The notes under the pieces: model-generated
The model's database searches: none
Told to the model about the DNA's origin: nothing
The model's input: only the letters and a program-made list of their open reading frames with translations
Shown: positions 8,941 through 18,740 of the stretch, piece after piece
Layout of the letters: the number at the start of each line of letters is the position of its first letter
Position numbering within the stretch: the first letter of the stretch is position 1
NCBI RefSeq assembly: GCF_000755285.1
Contig: NZ_BBMK01000001.1
Location: 992,001-1,056,000, forward strand
Reading direction: 5' to 3'
From: Nonlabens ulvanivorans
GTDB lineage: Bacteria > Bacteroidota > Bacteroidia > Flavobacteriales > Flavobacteriaceae
Length of the DNA stretch: 64,000 nucleotides
Made by a program: the position numbers and the translations under genes

Positions 8941-10027
8941 TTATTTGCCAGTAACTCTATCATAAAACTCTTTTTTTGCAGCGTCATTATCTCCGAACAG
9001 CCATCGCACTACATGTTCATCCCACATACCATCATAATCATCTTGAGTTATAATGTCGCGGTCCATAGCAAGATCCAGTATTTTACCAGGATAACTAGAT
9101 TGTTTCTCACTATCCATTTCTCCTAACGGATAAGGATCATCAAGTCCCATCAGGACTTGCTTTGCCCCCTTGGTTTTTAACCAGTAATTCTAGTGAACCA
9201 GTATCATGTACTAAGGTGTCAAAAAAGATATTAGGATGTCCTACAGACTTACGTGGATGTGTTTTTCCTTCAAAAAGGTCTGGTCTTCCGTCAAATCCTT
9301 GAATTCTACGACCTAGATTCATTTGAGCTAGTTGGCCACCGTGCGCAAAACAAATGCGCATTCCAGGATATTTTTGAGCATATCCATTTAAAGTTAAGAA
9401 GTGGTAAGCGTCTGCACATTGTGCTAGCATCCATATCAAGTGAAAACGCCATGAGGTATTTTGTAATTTTATGAACTTCTCACCATCATAAGGATGAATT
9501 TCTACAGCTAGATTTAGTTCACTAGCCAATTCAAAAATGGGTTCGTTTTCCTCATCAAAAATACATCGCCAGGTACCTATTGTATCCATGTAGTGTGTTG
9601 GTAAACAGAGCAGTTTCATGCCTAGCACTTTTACACAACGTTCTATTTCCCATAAAGCACCTCTTACAAAACCTGGGTGAACCACAAAACCACTCGTGAA
9701 TTTTGATGGATGATCGTGCTGCACTTTAGCATTAAAATCATTTTGAAAACGCAATGCTTGTTTCATTTCTTCTAGACGCAAACCGTTTCCATATAGCTGG
9801 CTTAGATTCAAGATAACAGCATGGTCTATTTTGTACTTATCCATCCATTCTAGTTTTTCATCTAGAAAAAAGCTGGAATCTGTAACAGGACGTGACCAAT
9901 CCTTTTGCAACATATTCTTTCGTTCAGGATCTACCCAAAAAATTCCTTTTTCACGCATGAAATCCGGAATCTGCTCTGGATATGGAAGTAAATGCGAGTG
10001 ACCGTTAATGCGTAGTTTTTTTGACAT
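8941..10027 (-). CDS. amidohydrolase, probable ACMS decarboxylase (frameshift at 9165-9169)
   Basis: About 361 residues, similar to 2-amino-3-carboxymuconate-6-semialdehyde decarboxylase, which diverts the 3-hydroxyanthranilate product of tryptophan breakdown to 2-aminomuconate semialdehyde. Visible metal ligands are the N-terminal HSH pair at about 10-12, EIHPYDGEKF in the middle and FAHGGQLA later. The frame breaks at a C5 (G5 in gene sense) at 9165-9169. G4 restores NQGAKQVLMGLDDPYPLGE, the conserved C-terminal end. The sequence is probably wrong rather than the gene dead. It shares a minus-strand block with an SDR gene often seen in flavobacterial kynurenine clusters. Confidence 0.75.
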
Positions 10028-10031
10028 GTTG

Positions 10032-10445
10032 CTAATTTAATACTATTCTTAATACCTTGAAATATGAATCTACAATAGGTTCATGAGAAGAAAAGAGTTC
10101 GTCATCAATAGTGTCAAGGTTTAACCTTTTTTCTATTTCTATTAGAATCTCTGTTTGCTCTGCTCCGTGGTTGCTGATCAGTAGGTCTTTATAAATATGG
10201 TCTTCGGGAAACAAGGCTTCTTTTGCTACGGCAGAATAGTCTTGAATACTTGCTTTAACGGCATCTATTTGCTCCTGATTAAATCCTTGGACTAGATAGT
10301 GATTGTCAAATTCATCCCAATCGAAATTCATATGTTGACGTTCTTCAACGTATCCATTAATGAGTTTCTTACGTCTTTTAAATTCCCTATTTCTTCTGTA
10401 ACTAAATAGAAGAAGAAGAACTGCAACTAGGATAAAGTAAATCAT
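10032..10445 (-). CDS. hypothetical membrane-anchored protein
   Basis: 137 residues. An N-terminal helix (MIYFILVAVLLLLFSY) is followed by a basic stretch RRNREFKRRKK, so the rest should be cytosolic. The soluble part is helical and acidic, with no motif I recognise. It starts downstream of the SDR gene and ends 5 bases before the ACMSD-like gene on the same strand, which suggests co-transcription, but no role can be assigned. Confidence 0.55.
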   Translation of the reverse strand: MIYFILVAVLLLLFSYRRNREFKRRKKLINGYVEERQHMNFDWDEFDNHYLVQGFNQEQIDAVKASIQDYSAVAKEALFPEDHIYKDLLISNHGAEQTEILIEIEKRLNLDTIDDELFSSHEPIVDSYFKVLRIVLN

Positions 10446-10527
10446 CGTTTAATATCTGCTATCTATTTTATGTTTTTACATTATAGGACCTTAAAAAATA
10501 GTACTTAATAAATGTGTAATTTCTTTA

Positions 10528-11312
10528 TTAAAGACTCTTAGTTCTTCCACCATCTACAGGTAAATTGATACCGTTGATGTAAGAAGCTTTTTCGCTTGCT
10601 AGAAATGTGATGGCATTTGCGACTTCATCGGCCTGAGCAAATCGTCTTACGGGTACATAACTTTTCATTATTGCAGCAGCTTCATCTTCACTATGATTTG
10701 CGCGTTGCGCTTTACCTTTTATAATGGCATCTAGACGTTCCGTCGCTGTAAAACCTGGTAACACATTGTTTACTGTAATGCCGTGTGGTCCTAACTCATT
10801 AGATAAGGTCTTTGCCCAGCTGGCTACTGCTCCACGGATTACATTTGAAACTCCTAGAAAGTCTATAGGTGCTTTTACACTAGTAGAAATAATATTAATA
10901 ATACGACCGTATCCAGCTTCTTTCATCCCTGGAAAACAGGCCTGAGCTAGAATTTGGTTGCATTTTACATGTTGTGTGAATCCAGATTCTAGCGCACTAA
11001 CCTCTGCATCGATAAGCCATCCAGCGGCAGGTCCGCCAGTGTTGTTGATGAGGATATGTATTGGATTCGCTTTCGCGAAAGCGTTGATTACATCACTCAG
11101 TTCCTCTGGTTTTGAGAATCTGCGACTAGGTAATCGTGGTCCTGACCATGTGATTGGTCCAGTGTTTTTAAAACATCCTTAAGTTTATCTTCATTACGAG
11201 CTAAAAGTATTACTCGTGCACCAGCACTTGCAAATTGTTGTGCTGTTGCTTTTCCTATTCCGGCGCTGCTACCGCAAACTAATGCCGTTTTATTGTGTAA
11301 ATTAATCTCCAT
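10528..11312 (-). CDS. SDR-family oxidoreductase lacking YxxxK (frameshift at ~11117)
   Basis: A short-chain dehydrogenase-like protein of about 261 residues. The N-terminal Rossmann motif is LVCGSSAGIGKATAQQF, followed by INNTGGP and the C-terminal NGINLPVDGG. It is split by a lost A at 11117-11118; one more base gives DYLVADFSKPEELSDVINAF and joins both parts. After the catalytic-Ser strand (IINIISTSV), the place where YxxxK normally lies reads LGVSNVIRGA, so the classical Tyr and Lys are absent. The palindrome at 11068-11083 encodes FAKA. Its block with the ACMSD-like gene suggests aromatic degradation, but activity is uncertain. Confidence 0.75.
11068..11083. repeat. palindrome copy, full 16 bp
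   Basis: Exact copy in the SDR gene, read as AFAKA on the minus strand. Confidence 0.95.
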
Positions 11313-11384
11313 GCCGCTAAGATAATGATTTGGGCATATTGGACTCAAAAACGAGGTGCTTAATTGTCTTAGAAATAATATGAT

Positions 11385-12644
11385 TTACATTCCTGTACGT
11401 ATCGCCTCTACTGGGTCTAATCGAGACGCTGTTATCGCAGGGATAATACCTGCAATAAGACCTATAATGGCACTAACACTAGTACCTAGAATGATGTTTT
11501 TAGTAGATAGGATAAAGTTGAAGTCTTCAACCATTGAGTTTGCGACGACAGTACCTAGCCACACAAAAAGAAGACCGAATAAACCACCAAATAATGCTAA
11601 AATCACAGCTTCAAATAAGAATTGAAACAGTATAAAACTGTTTTTTGCGCCCAGTGATTTTTGAATACCAATCAAGTTAGTACGTTCTTTTACACTTACA
11701 AACATGATGTTTGCAATCCCAAATCCACCAACTAACATGGAGAACCCAGAAATGATAAGACCTATAATAGTCAGTGTTCCTGTAACCTGATCAAGAAAGT
11801 CTGCAAAACCTTTTAGTGGATTGATAAAAAATGTGCTGATCTCATCATTTTTTAAACCACGATAATTACGTAGTTTTTGCTCTAATGTGGCAATAAACTC
11901 ATCTTGATCAACACCTTTTTTAGGTTTTAATATCAGTGCTGTGGTCTTGGACTTATTATTGTCGCCATATATTTTTCTAACAAAATTTACAGGTATAAAT
12001 GCACTTTCGTCTTTAGGTGCGCCTAGATCTAGACCAGATCCTTGTTTACTGATCACGCCTATGATTGTAAACTTATTACCGTATAGGCGTACTCTTTTGC
12101 CTAATGGATTAGTGTTTTTAAATAAATTTTGTGCTACTTCATAGCCTATTACAGCTACTGGCGCACCACTTACACTCTCGCTCTCGCTGAAAAATCTACC
12201 TTGATCAAGTTTTAGATTTTCTAGATCATAAAATTCATTAGTTCCTGGTACGATGCTAACTCCAGTAGCTATTTTATCTTCATACTTAATGCTTTCTGGT
12301 GCAGAGAACATGGTAAAAGTCATGGCGTCTATGTCTTCCATACTGCGTTTCAGCATTTGAAACTCGTCATAAGAAACGTTGGGGGGGAAGTTTTCGTATT
12401 GATAGCGCTCGAGTTCAGTAGGTCCAAAAGAAACTTTTAAAACATAAATGGTAGAAATGTCTAGAGAACTTAATCCATCGTTGATTTCTTTTTCTAAAGA
12501 ATCTACAGCTGCAAGTACACCGATGATAGAGAAAATCCCAATGGTTACACCTAGTAAGGATAGAAAGGTGCGCAACAAGTTAGTACGCAATGCACTCCAT
12601 GCAAATGAGAAACTTTCTTTTAAAAGACTTAAATAAATGAGCAT
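11385..12644 (-). CDS. ABC transporter permease, MacB/FtsX type
   Basis: 419 residues. A first membrane helix near 20-45 (LLRTFLSLLGVTIGIFSIIGVL) is followed by a large periplasmic MacB_PCD domain. Three C-terminal helices carry the FtsX core (FGIANIMFVSVKERTNLIGIQKSLGA) and the typical ending TASRLDPVEAIR. Such permeases work with a LolD/MacB-like ATPase, which is not adjacent, in lipoprotein release or efflux of hydrophobic substrates. A G7 (plus strand) at 12381-12387 makes FPPN, apparently one proline more than relatives. Confidence 0.85.
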   Translation of the reverse strand: MLIYLSLLKESFSFAWSALRTNLLRTFLSLLGVTIGIFSIIGVLAAVDSLEKEINDGLSSLDISTIYVLKVSFGPTELERYQYENFPPNVSYDEFQMLKRSMEDIDAMTFTMFSAPESIKYEDKIATGVSIVPGTNEFYDLENLKLDQGRFFSESESVSGAPVAVIGYEVAQNLFKNTNPLGKRVRLYGNKFTIIGVISKQGSGLDLGAPKDESAFIPVNFVRKIYGDNNKSKTTALILKPKKGVDQDEFIATLEQKLRNYRGLKNDEISTFFINPLKGFADFLDQVTGTLTIIGLIISGFSMLVGGFGIANIMFVSVKERTNLIGIQKSLGAKNSFILFQFLFEAVILALFGGLFGLLFVWLGTVVANSMVEDFNFILSTKNIILGTSVSAIIGLIAGIIPAITASRLDPVEAIRTGM

Positions 12645-12810
12645 TACTGCAGCCGGATTTTAGGATGGTTAAATCTACGTTATCTCATTGGACTATGATG
12701 TTGTGGAAATGTTACATATTTATACTTCTAAATGTGAAACTTGTTAAGTAATGGTGCAAAAGAAATACGCTTTCTAGCAAATTACGTAAAGTGAAACCAT
12801 AACAATCCAT

Positions 12811-12818
12811 TACTTTTG
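12811..12818 (+). promoter_or_regulatory. possible -7 box upstream of purH
   Basis: TACTTTTG fits TANNTTTG and lies 28 bases before the purH ATG. A -33 TTG is not evident. The 202-base gap between the divergent permease and purH holds nothing else I can recognise. Confidence 0.35.
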
Positions 12819-12846
12819 CAACTTACTTTTTTAAGCATTTCACAAC

Positions 12847-14394
12847 ATGAGCAACATCACCGCAAAATCTGCATTAATTTCTGTTTTTCATAAAGACGGA
12901 TTAGAACCTATTGTTAAGAAAATGAGCGAATTAGGGATCGCTATTTACTCAACAGGTGGTACTGAAAAATTTATTAACGACTTAGGAATACCTGTTATAC
13001 CAGTAGAGAATGTAACGTCATATCCATCTATTTTAGGTGGTCGTGTTAAGACCTTACATCCTAAGGTATTTGGAGGGATTTTGAACCGTCGCGATCATGA
13101 AGGCGATGTAGCTCAATTAGCAGAATTTGATATTCCGCAAATTGATATCGTGATTGTAGATTTATATCCGTTTGAAAAAACGGTAGCTAGTGGAGCGCCA
13201 GAACAAGATATTATTGAAAAAATTGACATAGGTGGTATTTCTTTAATACGTGCTGCGGCAAAGAATTTTAAAGACACTTTGTGCGTTTCTACCATGGATG
13301 ATTATGGGAAATTGTTGAATGTGCTAGAAGAAGGAAATGGAACTACAACTGTGGAGCAGCGTAAAGAATTTGCTGCTACTGCGTTTGATGTCTCCTCACA
13401 TTATGACAGTGCGATCTATAACTACTTTGCAGGTGACTCAGCTAGTAAGTCTCTTAAAATGAGTCAACAAGATGTCATGCCTTTGCGTTATGGTGAGAAT
13501 CCTCATCAACGTGGCTGGTTCTATGGTGATTTTGAAAGTATGTTTACAAAGTTACATGGTAAAGAATTGTCTTACAATAACTTGCTAGATGTAGATGCTG
13601 CTGTTAATTTAATGAGTGAGTTTGTAGATGATGCTCCAACATTTGCAGTGTTTAAACATAATAATGCGTGTGGAGTGGCTCAAAGAGATTCTATTCATCA
13701 GGCATATGTAGACGCTCTTGCTGGTGATCCAGTATCTGCATTTGGAGGGATTTTAATATCTAATGTAGAGATTGATGTGCCTACAGCGACAGAAATTCAT
13801 AAACTTTTTTGCGAGGTGGTAATCGCACCTTCATTCGATCCTGCAGCACTTGAGATTTTAAAAGGTAAGAAGAATAGAATCATGCTGGAGCTTGTTGGAG
13901 ATGCGCTTTCGCGAAAGCGTAATACTAACGCTCTAGAAGTAAGAGCTAGCTTAAATGGTTATCTAGTCCAAGATGCTAATCTGAAAACTGATACTAAGGA
14001 AGATTTAAAAACGGCAACTGAGTTAGCTCCTACGGAAGCACAAATAGAAGATTTATTATTTGCTTCAAAGCTTTGTAAGCATACTAAGTCTAATACCATC
14101 GTACTGGCAAAGAATAAACAATTGTGTGCTAGTGGAACTGGTCAGACCTCACGTGTTGATGCTTTAAATCAGGCAATTCATAAAGCGCAGTCTTTTAAAT
14201 TTGATTTACAAGGTGCTGTGATGGCAAGTGATGCATTTTTCCCTTTTCCAGATTGTGTAGAAATTGCAGATAATGCAGGTGTTAAAGCTGTGATACAACC
14301 AGGTGGATCTATAAAAGATGAATTATCGATAGATTATTGCAATAATAATCATATTGCGATGGTTTTCACCGGTACAAGACACTTTAAACACTAA
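12847..14394 (+). CDS. purH: Bifunctional AICAR transformylase / IMP cyclohydrolase
   Basis: 515 residues performing the last two steps of de novo purine synthesis. The N-terminal IMP cyclohydrolase (MGS-like) domain has IYSTGGTEKFI, GGRVKTLHPKVFGGIL and DIGGISLIRAAAKN. The transformylase domain has LRYGENPHQRGWFYG, FKHNNACGVA, DPVSAFGG, GTGQTSRVDA, SDAFFPFPD and VIQPGGSIKDE. The protein is complete. A perfect palindrome at 13904-13919 is translated as ALSRKRN in a surface-loop position between NRIMLELVGD and the LNGYLVQD strand, apparently an insertion tolerated by an essential enzyme. Confidence 0.95.
   Translation: MSNITAKSALISVFHKDGLEPIVKKMSELGIAIYSTGGTEKFINDLGIPVIPVENVTSYPSILGGRVKTLHPKVFGGILNRRDHEGDVAQLAEFDIPQIDIVIVDLYPFEKTVASGAPEQDIIEKIDIGGISLIRAAAKNFKDTLCVSTMDDYGKLLNVLEEGNGTTTVEQRKEFAATAFDVSSHYDSAIYNYFAGDSASKSLKMSQQDVMPLRYGENPHQRGWFYGDFESMFTKLHGKELSYNNLLDVDAAVNLMSEFVDDAPTFAVFKHNNACGVAQRDSIHQAYVDALAGDPVSAFGGILISNVEIDVPTATEIHKLFCEVVIAPSFDPAALEILKGKKNRIMLELVGDALSRKRNTNALEVRASLNGYLVQDANLKTDTKEDLKTATELAPTEAQIEDLLFASKLCKHTKSNTIVLAKNKQLCASGTGQTSRVDALNQAIHKAQSFKFDLQGAVMASDAFFPFPDCVEIADNAGVKAVIQPGGSIKDELSIDYCNNNHIAMVFTGTRHFKH
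13904..13919. repeat. palindrome copy, full 16 bp
   Basis: Exact copy inside purH, read as ALSRKR. Confidence 0.95.
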
Positions 14395-14403
14395 GAATTG
14401 TGT

Positions 14404-14411
14404 TAGCTTTG
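14404..14411 (+). promoter_or_regulatory. possible -7 box upstream of mreB
   Basis: TAGCTTTG matches TANNTTTG, 42 bases before the mreB ATG in the short gap after purH. No clear -33 element is seen. Confidence 0.3.
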
Positions 14412-14452
14412 TAAAGCTCAAGTAATTAAACCCTTTTTCCTCCTTAACACTT

Positions 14453-15484
14453 ATGGGATTTTTCGATTTTCTAACAGAAGATATTGCTATTGACTTAGGT
14501 ACAGCAAATACTCTTATAGTCCACAACGGTAAAGTCGTTGTAGACAGTCCATCTATTGTTGCACGTGATCGCACTACTGGAAAAATTATTGCAGTAGGTA
14601 AAGAAGCGGCAATGATGCAGGGGGGGAAAACGCATGAGAACATCAAAACCATACGACCATTGAAGGATGGCGTTATTGCAGATTTTGATGCGAGTGAAAA
14701 GATGATTTCCATGTTTATTAAGGAGATTCCAGCGTTAAAGAAAAAGTGGTTTGCTCCTTCTTTGCGTATGGTAATCTGTATCCCATCGGGTATAACAGAG
14801 GTGGAAATGCGAGCGGTAAAGGATAGTGCAGAGCGTGTTAATGGAAAAGAAGTTTATCTAATACATGAGCCAATGGCTGCGGCTATAGGTATAGGTGTAG
14901 ATATCATGCAGCCTAAAGGAAACATGATTGTAGATATAGGTGGAGGAACTACTGAGATTGCAGTAATCGCACTAGGAGGAATCGTATGTGATAAATCTGT
15001 AAAGATTGCAGGTGATGTATTTACTAACGATATCGTTTATTACATGCGTACCCAGCATAACCTTTATGTAGGTGAACGCACCGCTGAGAAAATTAAAATA
15101 CAAATAGGTGCTGCTACTGAAGATCTAGAGGTGCCGCCAGATGAAATGAGTGTTCAAGGACGTGATTTACTTACTGGTAAGCCTAAAGAGGTGAAAATAG
15201 GATATAGAGAGATTGCCAAAGCTCTTGATAAATCAATTTTACGAGTAGAAGATGCTGTAATGGAAACTTTATCGCAGACTCCTCCAGAATTAGCAGCAGA
15301 TATCTATAATACAGGTATTTACCTTGCAGGTGGTGGGTCTATGTTACGTGGACTGGATAAACGTCTTTCTCAAAAAACAGATTTGCCAGTTTACATTGCA
15401 GAGGATCCTTTAAGAGCGGTAGTGCGCGGTACTGGATTAACTCTTAAAAATCTTGAGCGTTATAAAAGTGTATTAGCTAAATAA
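14453..15484 (+). CDS. mreB: Rod-shape-determining protein MreB
   Basis: A 343-residue bacterial actin that forms membrane-bound filaments directing lateral wall synthesis. Motifs seen: DLGTANTLIVHNG (phosphate 1) at 14-26, IHEPMAAAIGIGVD, DIGGGTTEIAVIALGG (phosphate 2) and GIYLAGGGSMLRGLD (adenosine). First gene of mreB-mreC-mreD-mrdA-rodA. A G7 run at 14620-14626 yields MMQGGKTHENIKT; from memory the family reads MMQGKTHENIKT, so one glycine at about 57-58 looks extra. Confidence 0.95.
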   Translation: MGFFDFLTEDIAIDLGTANTLIVHNGKVVVDSPSIVARDRTTGKIIAVGKEAAMMQGGKTHENIKTIRPLKDGVIADFDASEKMISMFIKEIPALKKKWFAPSLRMVICIPSGITEVEMRAVKDSAERVNGKEVYLIHEPMAAAIGIGVDIMQPKGNMIVDIGGGTTEIAVIALGGIVCDKSVKIAGDVFTNDIVYYMRTQHNLYVGERTAEKIKIQIGAATEDLEVPPDEMSVQGRDLLTGKPKEVKIGYREIAKALDKSILRVEDAVMETLSQTPPELAADIYNTGIYLAGGGSMLRGLDKRLSQKTDLPVYIAEDPLRAVVRGTGLTLKNLERYKSVLAK

Positions 15485-15494
15485 AAGTTACTAG

Positions 15495-16328
15495 ATGCAG
15501 CAAATTATCAATTTTCTGATCAAGTACAGAAACTTGCTGCTCTATTTGAGCTTATTGTTGATTGCGCTTATTTTCACCGTTCAGTCTCATAGCTATCATC
15601 GCAATTCATTTGTACATTCTACTGGAAATATAACCGGTTCTTTTTTAAGTTCTCGTAATGGAATTTATGATTACCTAAATTTGAAGGAAGAGAATGATAA
15701 ATTGCGTAAAGAAAATGCATTGTTGCGCATGAAATCTTTAGTTACAGCAGATACGCTAATAGGTGATGAAATCACATTTTTATTTTCTGATGATATGCCT
15801 TACCGTGTATTTCCTTCTCGTGTGATAAAAAATGATTATTCAAAAAGAGATAATTTCATCACGTTAGATATAGGTGAAGAACAAGGTATTGAACCTGATA
15901 TGGGTGTGATTACTACAGATGGTATTTTGGGAATAATAGATATTTCAAGTAATCGTTTTTCAAGGGTTATCTCAATTTTAAATTCTGAGATTTCTCTCAA
16001 TGCGCAAATTAAAGGTAGTAATGTGATAGGTTCATTGACTTGGGATGGGAATGATCCGTATATGATGTCTCTAGTTGATGTACCTAGACTTGCTAAAGTA
16101 ACTAAAGGAGATACTATTGTTACAGGAAGACAAAGCACTACATTCCCGCCAGATATTTTAATAGGAACTATTAGAGATGCAAAACTAGTAGAAAATGGAA
16201 GTCGCTATAAGATTGATGTTGCTTTATTTAACGATATGACGGATGTAGGTACTGCATATGTGATTAAAAGTCGCGATGTAAAACCATTACACGCTATTGA
16301 CACACTAACGACCACAGTCAATGAATAG
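15495..16328 (+). CDS. mreC: Rod-shape-determining protein MreC
   Basis: 277 residues. There is one N-terminal membrane helix (LLLYLSLLLIALIFTVQ), then a coiled-coil (YLNLKEENDKLRKENALLRMK at about 61-81), then the periplasmic beta-barrel with DIGEEQGIEPDMGVITTDGI. MreC links MreB filaments to PBP2 and RodA. The gene starts 10 bases after mreB and overlaps mreD by 8 bases, so translation is likely coupled. Confidence 0.9.
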   Translation: MQQIINFLIKYRNLLLYLSLLLIALIFTVQSHSYHRNSFVHSTGNITGSFLSSRNGIYDYLNLKEENDKLRKENALLRMKSLVTADTLIGDEITFLFSDDMPYRVFPSRVIKNDYSKRDNFITLDIGEEQGIEPDMGVITTDGILGIIDISSNRFSRVISILNSEISLNAQIKGSNVIGSLTWDGNDPYMMSLVDVPRLAKVTKGDTIVTGRQSTTFPPDILIGTIRDAKLVENGSRYKIDVALFNDMTDVGTAYVIKSRDVKPLHAIDTLTTTVNE

Positions 16329-16829
16329 CGCGCTATTAAGTAATATCGTACGCTTTATAGCTTTACTGCTATTACAAGTTTTTGTAATGGATCAAGTAGA
16401 GTTTATGGGTTATATCAGTCCTCTAGTTTATTTGTTGTTTATTATGTTGTATCCTGTAGATAATAATAGATGGTCTTTTTTAATTCTTTCATTTTTATTA
16501 GGTTTAATTATAGATACATTTCAGGACACCGGTGGTGCTCATGCCGCAGCTTCATTAACCCTTGCATTTGTGAGACCGGTATTGCTTAAACTGGTTTATG
16601 GAGAAGGATATCTTACCAAAAATCTGAAGATTTTGAAATCACCGTTAGATCGTTTTTTTTATTACTTGTTATAGGTGTTTTAATACACCATTTGATATTG
16701 TATTTGCTGATATATTTTAACATTAGTCAGGTACTTCAAGTGTTACAAATGACGTTGTTTGTAGGCTTGTCTTCCGTTTTTACGGGAGTCGTTTTGTTTG
16801 TATTATTTGGTTGGCGCAATAAATCATGA
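16321..16829 (+). CDS. mreD: Rod-shape-determining protein MreD (frameshift at 16653-16660)
   Basis: A small polytopic membrane protein of about 169 residues. As read, the frame stops at 16674 after SPLDRFFYYLL. One more T in the T8 run at 16653-16660 gives SPLDRFFLLLVIGVLIHH and continues through two more membrane helices to GWRNKS and a TGA that overlaps the mrdA ATG (ATGA). The position between mreC and mrdA and the helix pattern identify it, since MreD sequences are poorly conserved. The deletion is most likely a sequence error. Confidence 0.85.
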
Positions 16830-18739
16830 AAAGATTATTATTCTTTTTCTTAGTTACCATAGTGGGACTTACTCTTATAGGTAGAGTTTTCTACTTGCAA
16901 ATTATTAAAGGCGATTCATATAAACTTAAATCAGAATTGAATGCTGTTAAAAGTATTTATGACATCCCAGAACGAGGCTTTATTTACGATCGTGATGGAG
17001 ATTTAATGGTGGCAAACCAAGTCGCTTACGATATCATGATGATTCCTAAGGAGCTTAAAAAATTTGATACCCTACAATTATGCACGCTATTGCAAATGGA
17101 TAAGACTAGATTAAAGTCTAAAATTCAGGATGCAAAAGATTGGTCATGGCAAAAAGGAAGCGTAATCGTTCCCCAACTAACACAAGAAGAGTTTGCGCCC
17201 TTGCAAGAGAAATTACGCAAGTTTCCTGGGTTTTATGCTCAGAAAAGATCCTTGCGTAAATATATGGTTGATCACAGCGCTAGTGTATTGGGTTATATAC
17301 GTGAGGTAAGTCCTGAAAAAATTAAAAGAGATCCTCGATATCAATCTGGAGATTTATCAGGTAAAGCAGGAATTGAACTCCAATATGAGAAAGAATTACG
17401 CGGTAAAAAAGGAGTGAAACACTTTATAAGAGATCACTATGGGCGACCTAAAGAATCTTATGAAAATGGTAGATATGATACCATACCTAATTCTGGATTA
17501 GACCTAACAGTAACATTAGATAATGACTTGCAGGCATATGCAGAATTATTGATGAAAAATAAGCGTGGTGGAATAGTTGCTATCGAGCCGCAGACAGGAG
17601 AGATACTAACATTAGTCACTGCACCATATTACGATCCTGCACTGTTGATGGGACGTGACCGGTCTAAAAACTCTGTACTAATCTTTAATGATACCATCAA
17701 AAAGCCAGGTGTAAATAGAGCGCTACAAGCAGAGTATGCACCAGGCTCTCCATTCAAAGTTATCAATGCTTTAGTAGGTCTCCAAGAAGGTGTTATAACA
17801 ACAACCGAGAAATTAAGGTGTAATCATGGATATGATTATGGAGGTAGAAAACCATTGGGATGTCATAGTCATCAATCGCCTCTTGCTTTAAATGCCGGTA
17901 TTGCCGAATCTTGTAATTCTTATTTTGCACAAGTTTACCGACGTATTATCGAAAAAGGCAATACGCCAGAAGAAGGAATGGACAACTGGAACAAGCATGT
18001 CACTAGTTTTGGTTTAGGAGATTACCTAGGTTATGATTTACCAGTGGGACGTGCGGGATTGATACCAGATGGTGAATACTACTCTAGTAGATATAAATAT
18101 AAATGGTATGCACCTACTACTATTTCTAATGCTATAGGTCAAGGTGAGGTTATAGTAACACCGATACAGCTTGCTAATATGACTGCCGCTATAGCAAATA
18201 GAGGTTACTTCTACAGGCCACATATTATTAAAGCTATTGATGGAGAACCTATAGATAATCCAGATTATACTGTAAAAAATTATACTACTGTAGATTCCCG
18301 TCATTTTGAACCAGTAGTTGAAGGAATGACAGCCGTCTATAAAACTGGAACAGCAAAGTATGCACAAATTCCTGGAATTGAAATTTGTGGTAAAACAGGA
18401 ACAGTAGAAAATTTTGTAAAGATTGACGGTAATCGTACACAGCTTACAGACCACTCTGTTTTTATAGCTTTTGCACCAAAGGATAATCCTCAAATTGCTA
18501 TAGCTGTGTTTGTAGAGAATGGTTATTGGGGGGGTTCTCGATATGCTGCAAAGATTGCCAGTTTACTCATTGAAAAACATATCAAAGGTGAAATTACTCG
18601 TAAGGATTTAGAAGATTACTTATTGACTCATAGTCTAGAGTATGAGTATCAAAAGCAATATAGTGGAGAGCCCTTTGAAATAAACCCTAAAGTGGACAAA
18701 GGTCTTCTAACACCACAGCCTAATACTCTAAATCCATAA
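16826..18739 (+). CDS. mrdA: Penicillin-binding protein 2 (elongasome transpeptidase)
   Basis: A 637-residue class B PBP that cross-links peptidoglycan during cell elongation with RodA. It has one N-terminal helix (RLLFFFLVTIVGLTLIG) and a dimerisation domain with IPERGFIYDRDGDLM. Active-site motifs are SPFK at 308-311, SCN at 362-364 and KTGT at 523-526. Length is normal. The G7 run at 18528-18534 gives GYWGGSRYA where relatives, as I recall, read GYWGSRYA. The gene overlaps mreD by 4 bases and is followed one base later by rodA. Confidence 0.93.
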   Translation: MKRLLFFFLVTIVGLTLIGRVFYLQIIKGDSYKLKSELNAVKSIYDIPERGFIYDRDGDLMVANQVAYDIMMIPKELKKFDTLQLCTLLQMDKTRLKSKIQDAKDWSWQKGSVIVPQLTQEEFAPLQEKLRKFPGFYAQKRSLRKYMVDHSASVLGYIREVSPEKIKRDPRYQSGDLSGKAGIELQYEKELRGKKGVKHFIRDHYGRPKESYENGRYDTIPNSGLDLTVTLDNDLQAYAELLMKNKRGGIVAIEPQTGEILTLVTAPYYDPALLMGRDRSKNSVLIFNDTIKKPGVNRALQAEYAPGSPFKVINALVGLQEGVITTTEKLRCNHGYDYGGRKPLGCHSHQSPLALNAGIAESCNSYFAQVYRRIIEKGNTPEEGMDNWNKHVTSFGLGDYLGYDLPVGRAGLIPDGEYYSSRYKYKWYAPTTISNAIGQGEVIVTPIQLANMTAAIANRGYFYRPHIIKAIDGEPIDNPDYTVKNYTTVDSRHFEPVVEGMTAVYKTGTAKYAQIPGIEICGKTGTVENFVKIDGNRTQLTDHSVFIAFAPKDNPQIAIAVFVENGYWGGSRYAAKIASLLIEKHIKGEITRKDLEDYLLTHSLEYEYQKQYSGEPFEINPKVDKGLLTPQPNTLNP

Positions 18740-18740
18740 A

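Noticed and set aside
18038..18493. Long minus-strand open frame inside mrdA
   Set aside because: Its product is Cys/Tyr/Ser-rich with no domain, and it lies wholly opposite the PBP2 coding region with intact catalytic motifs.
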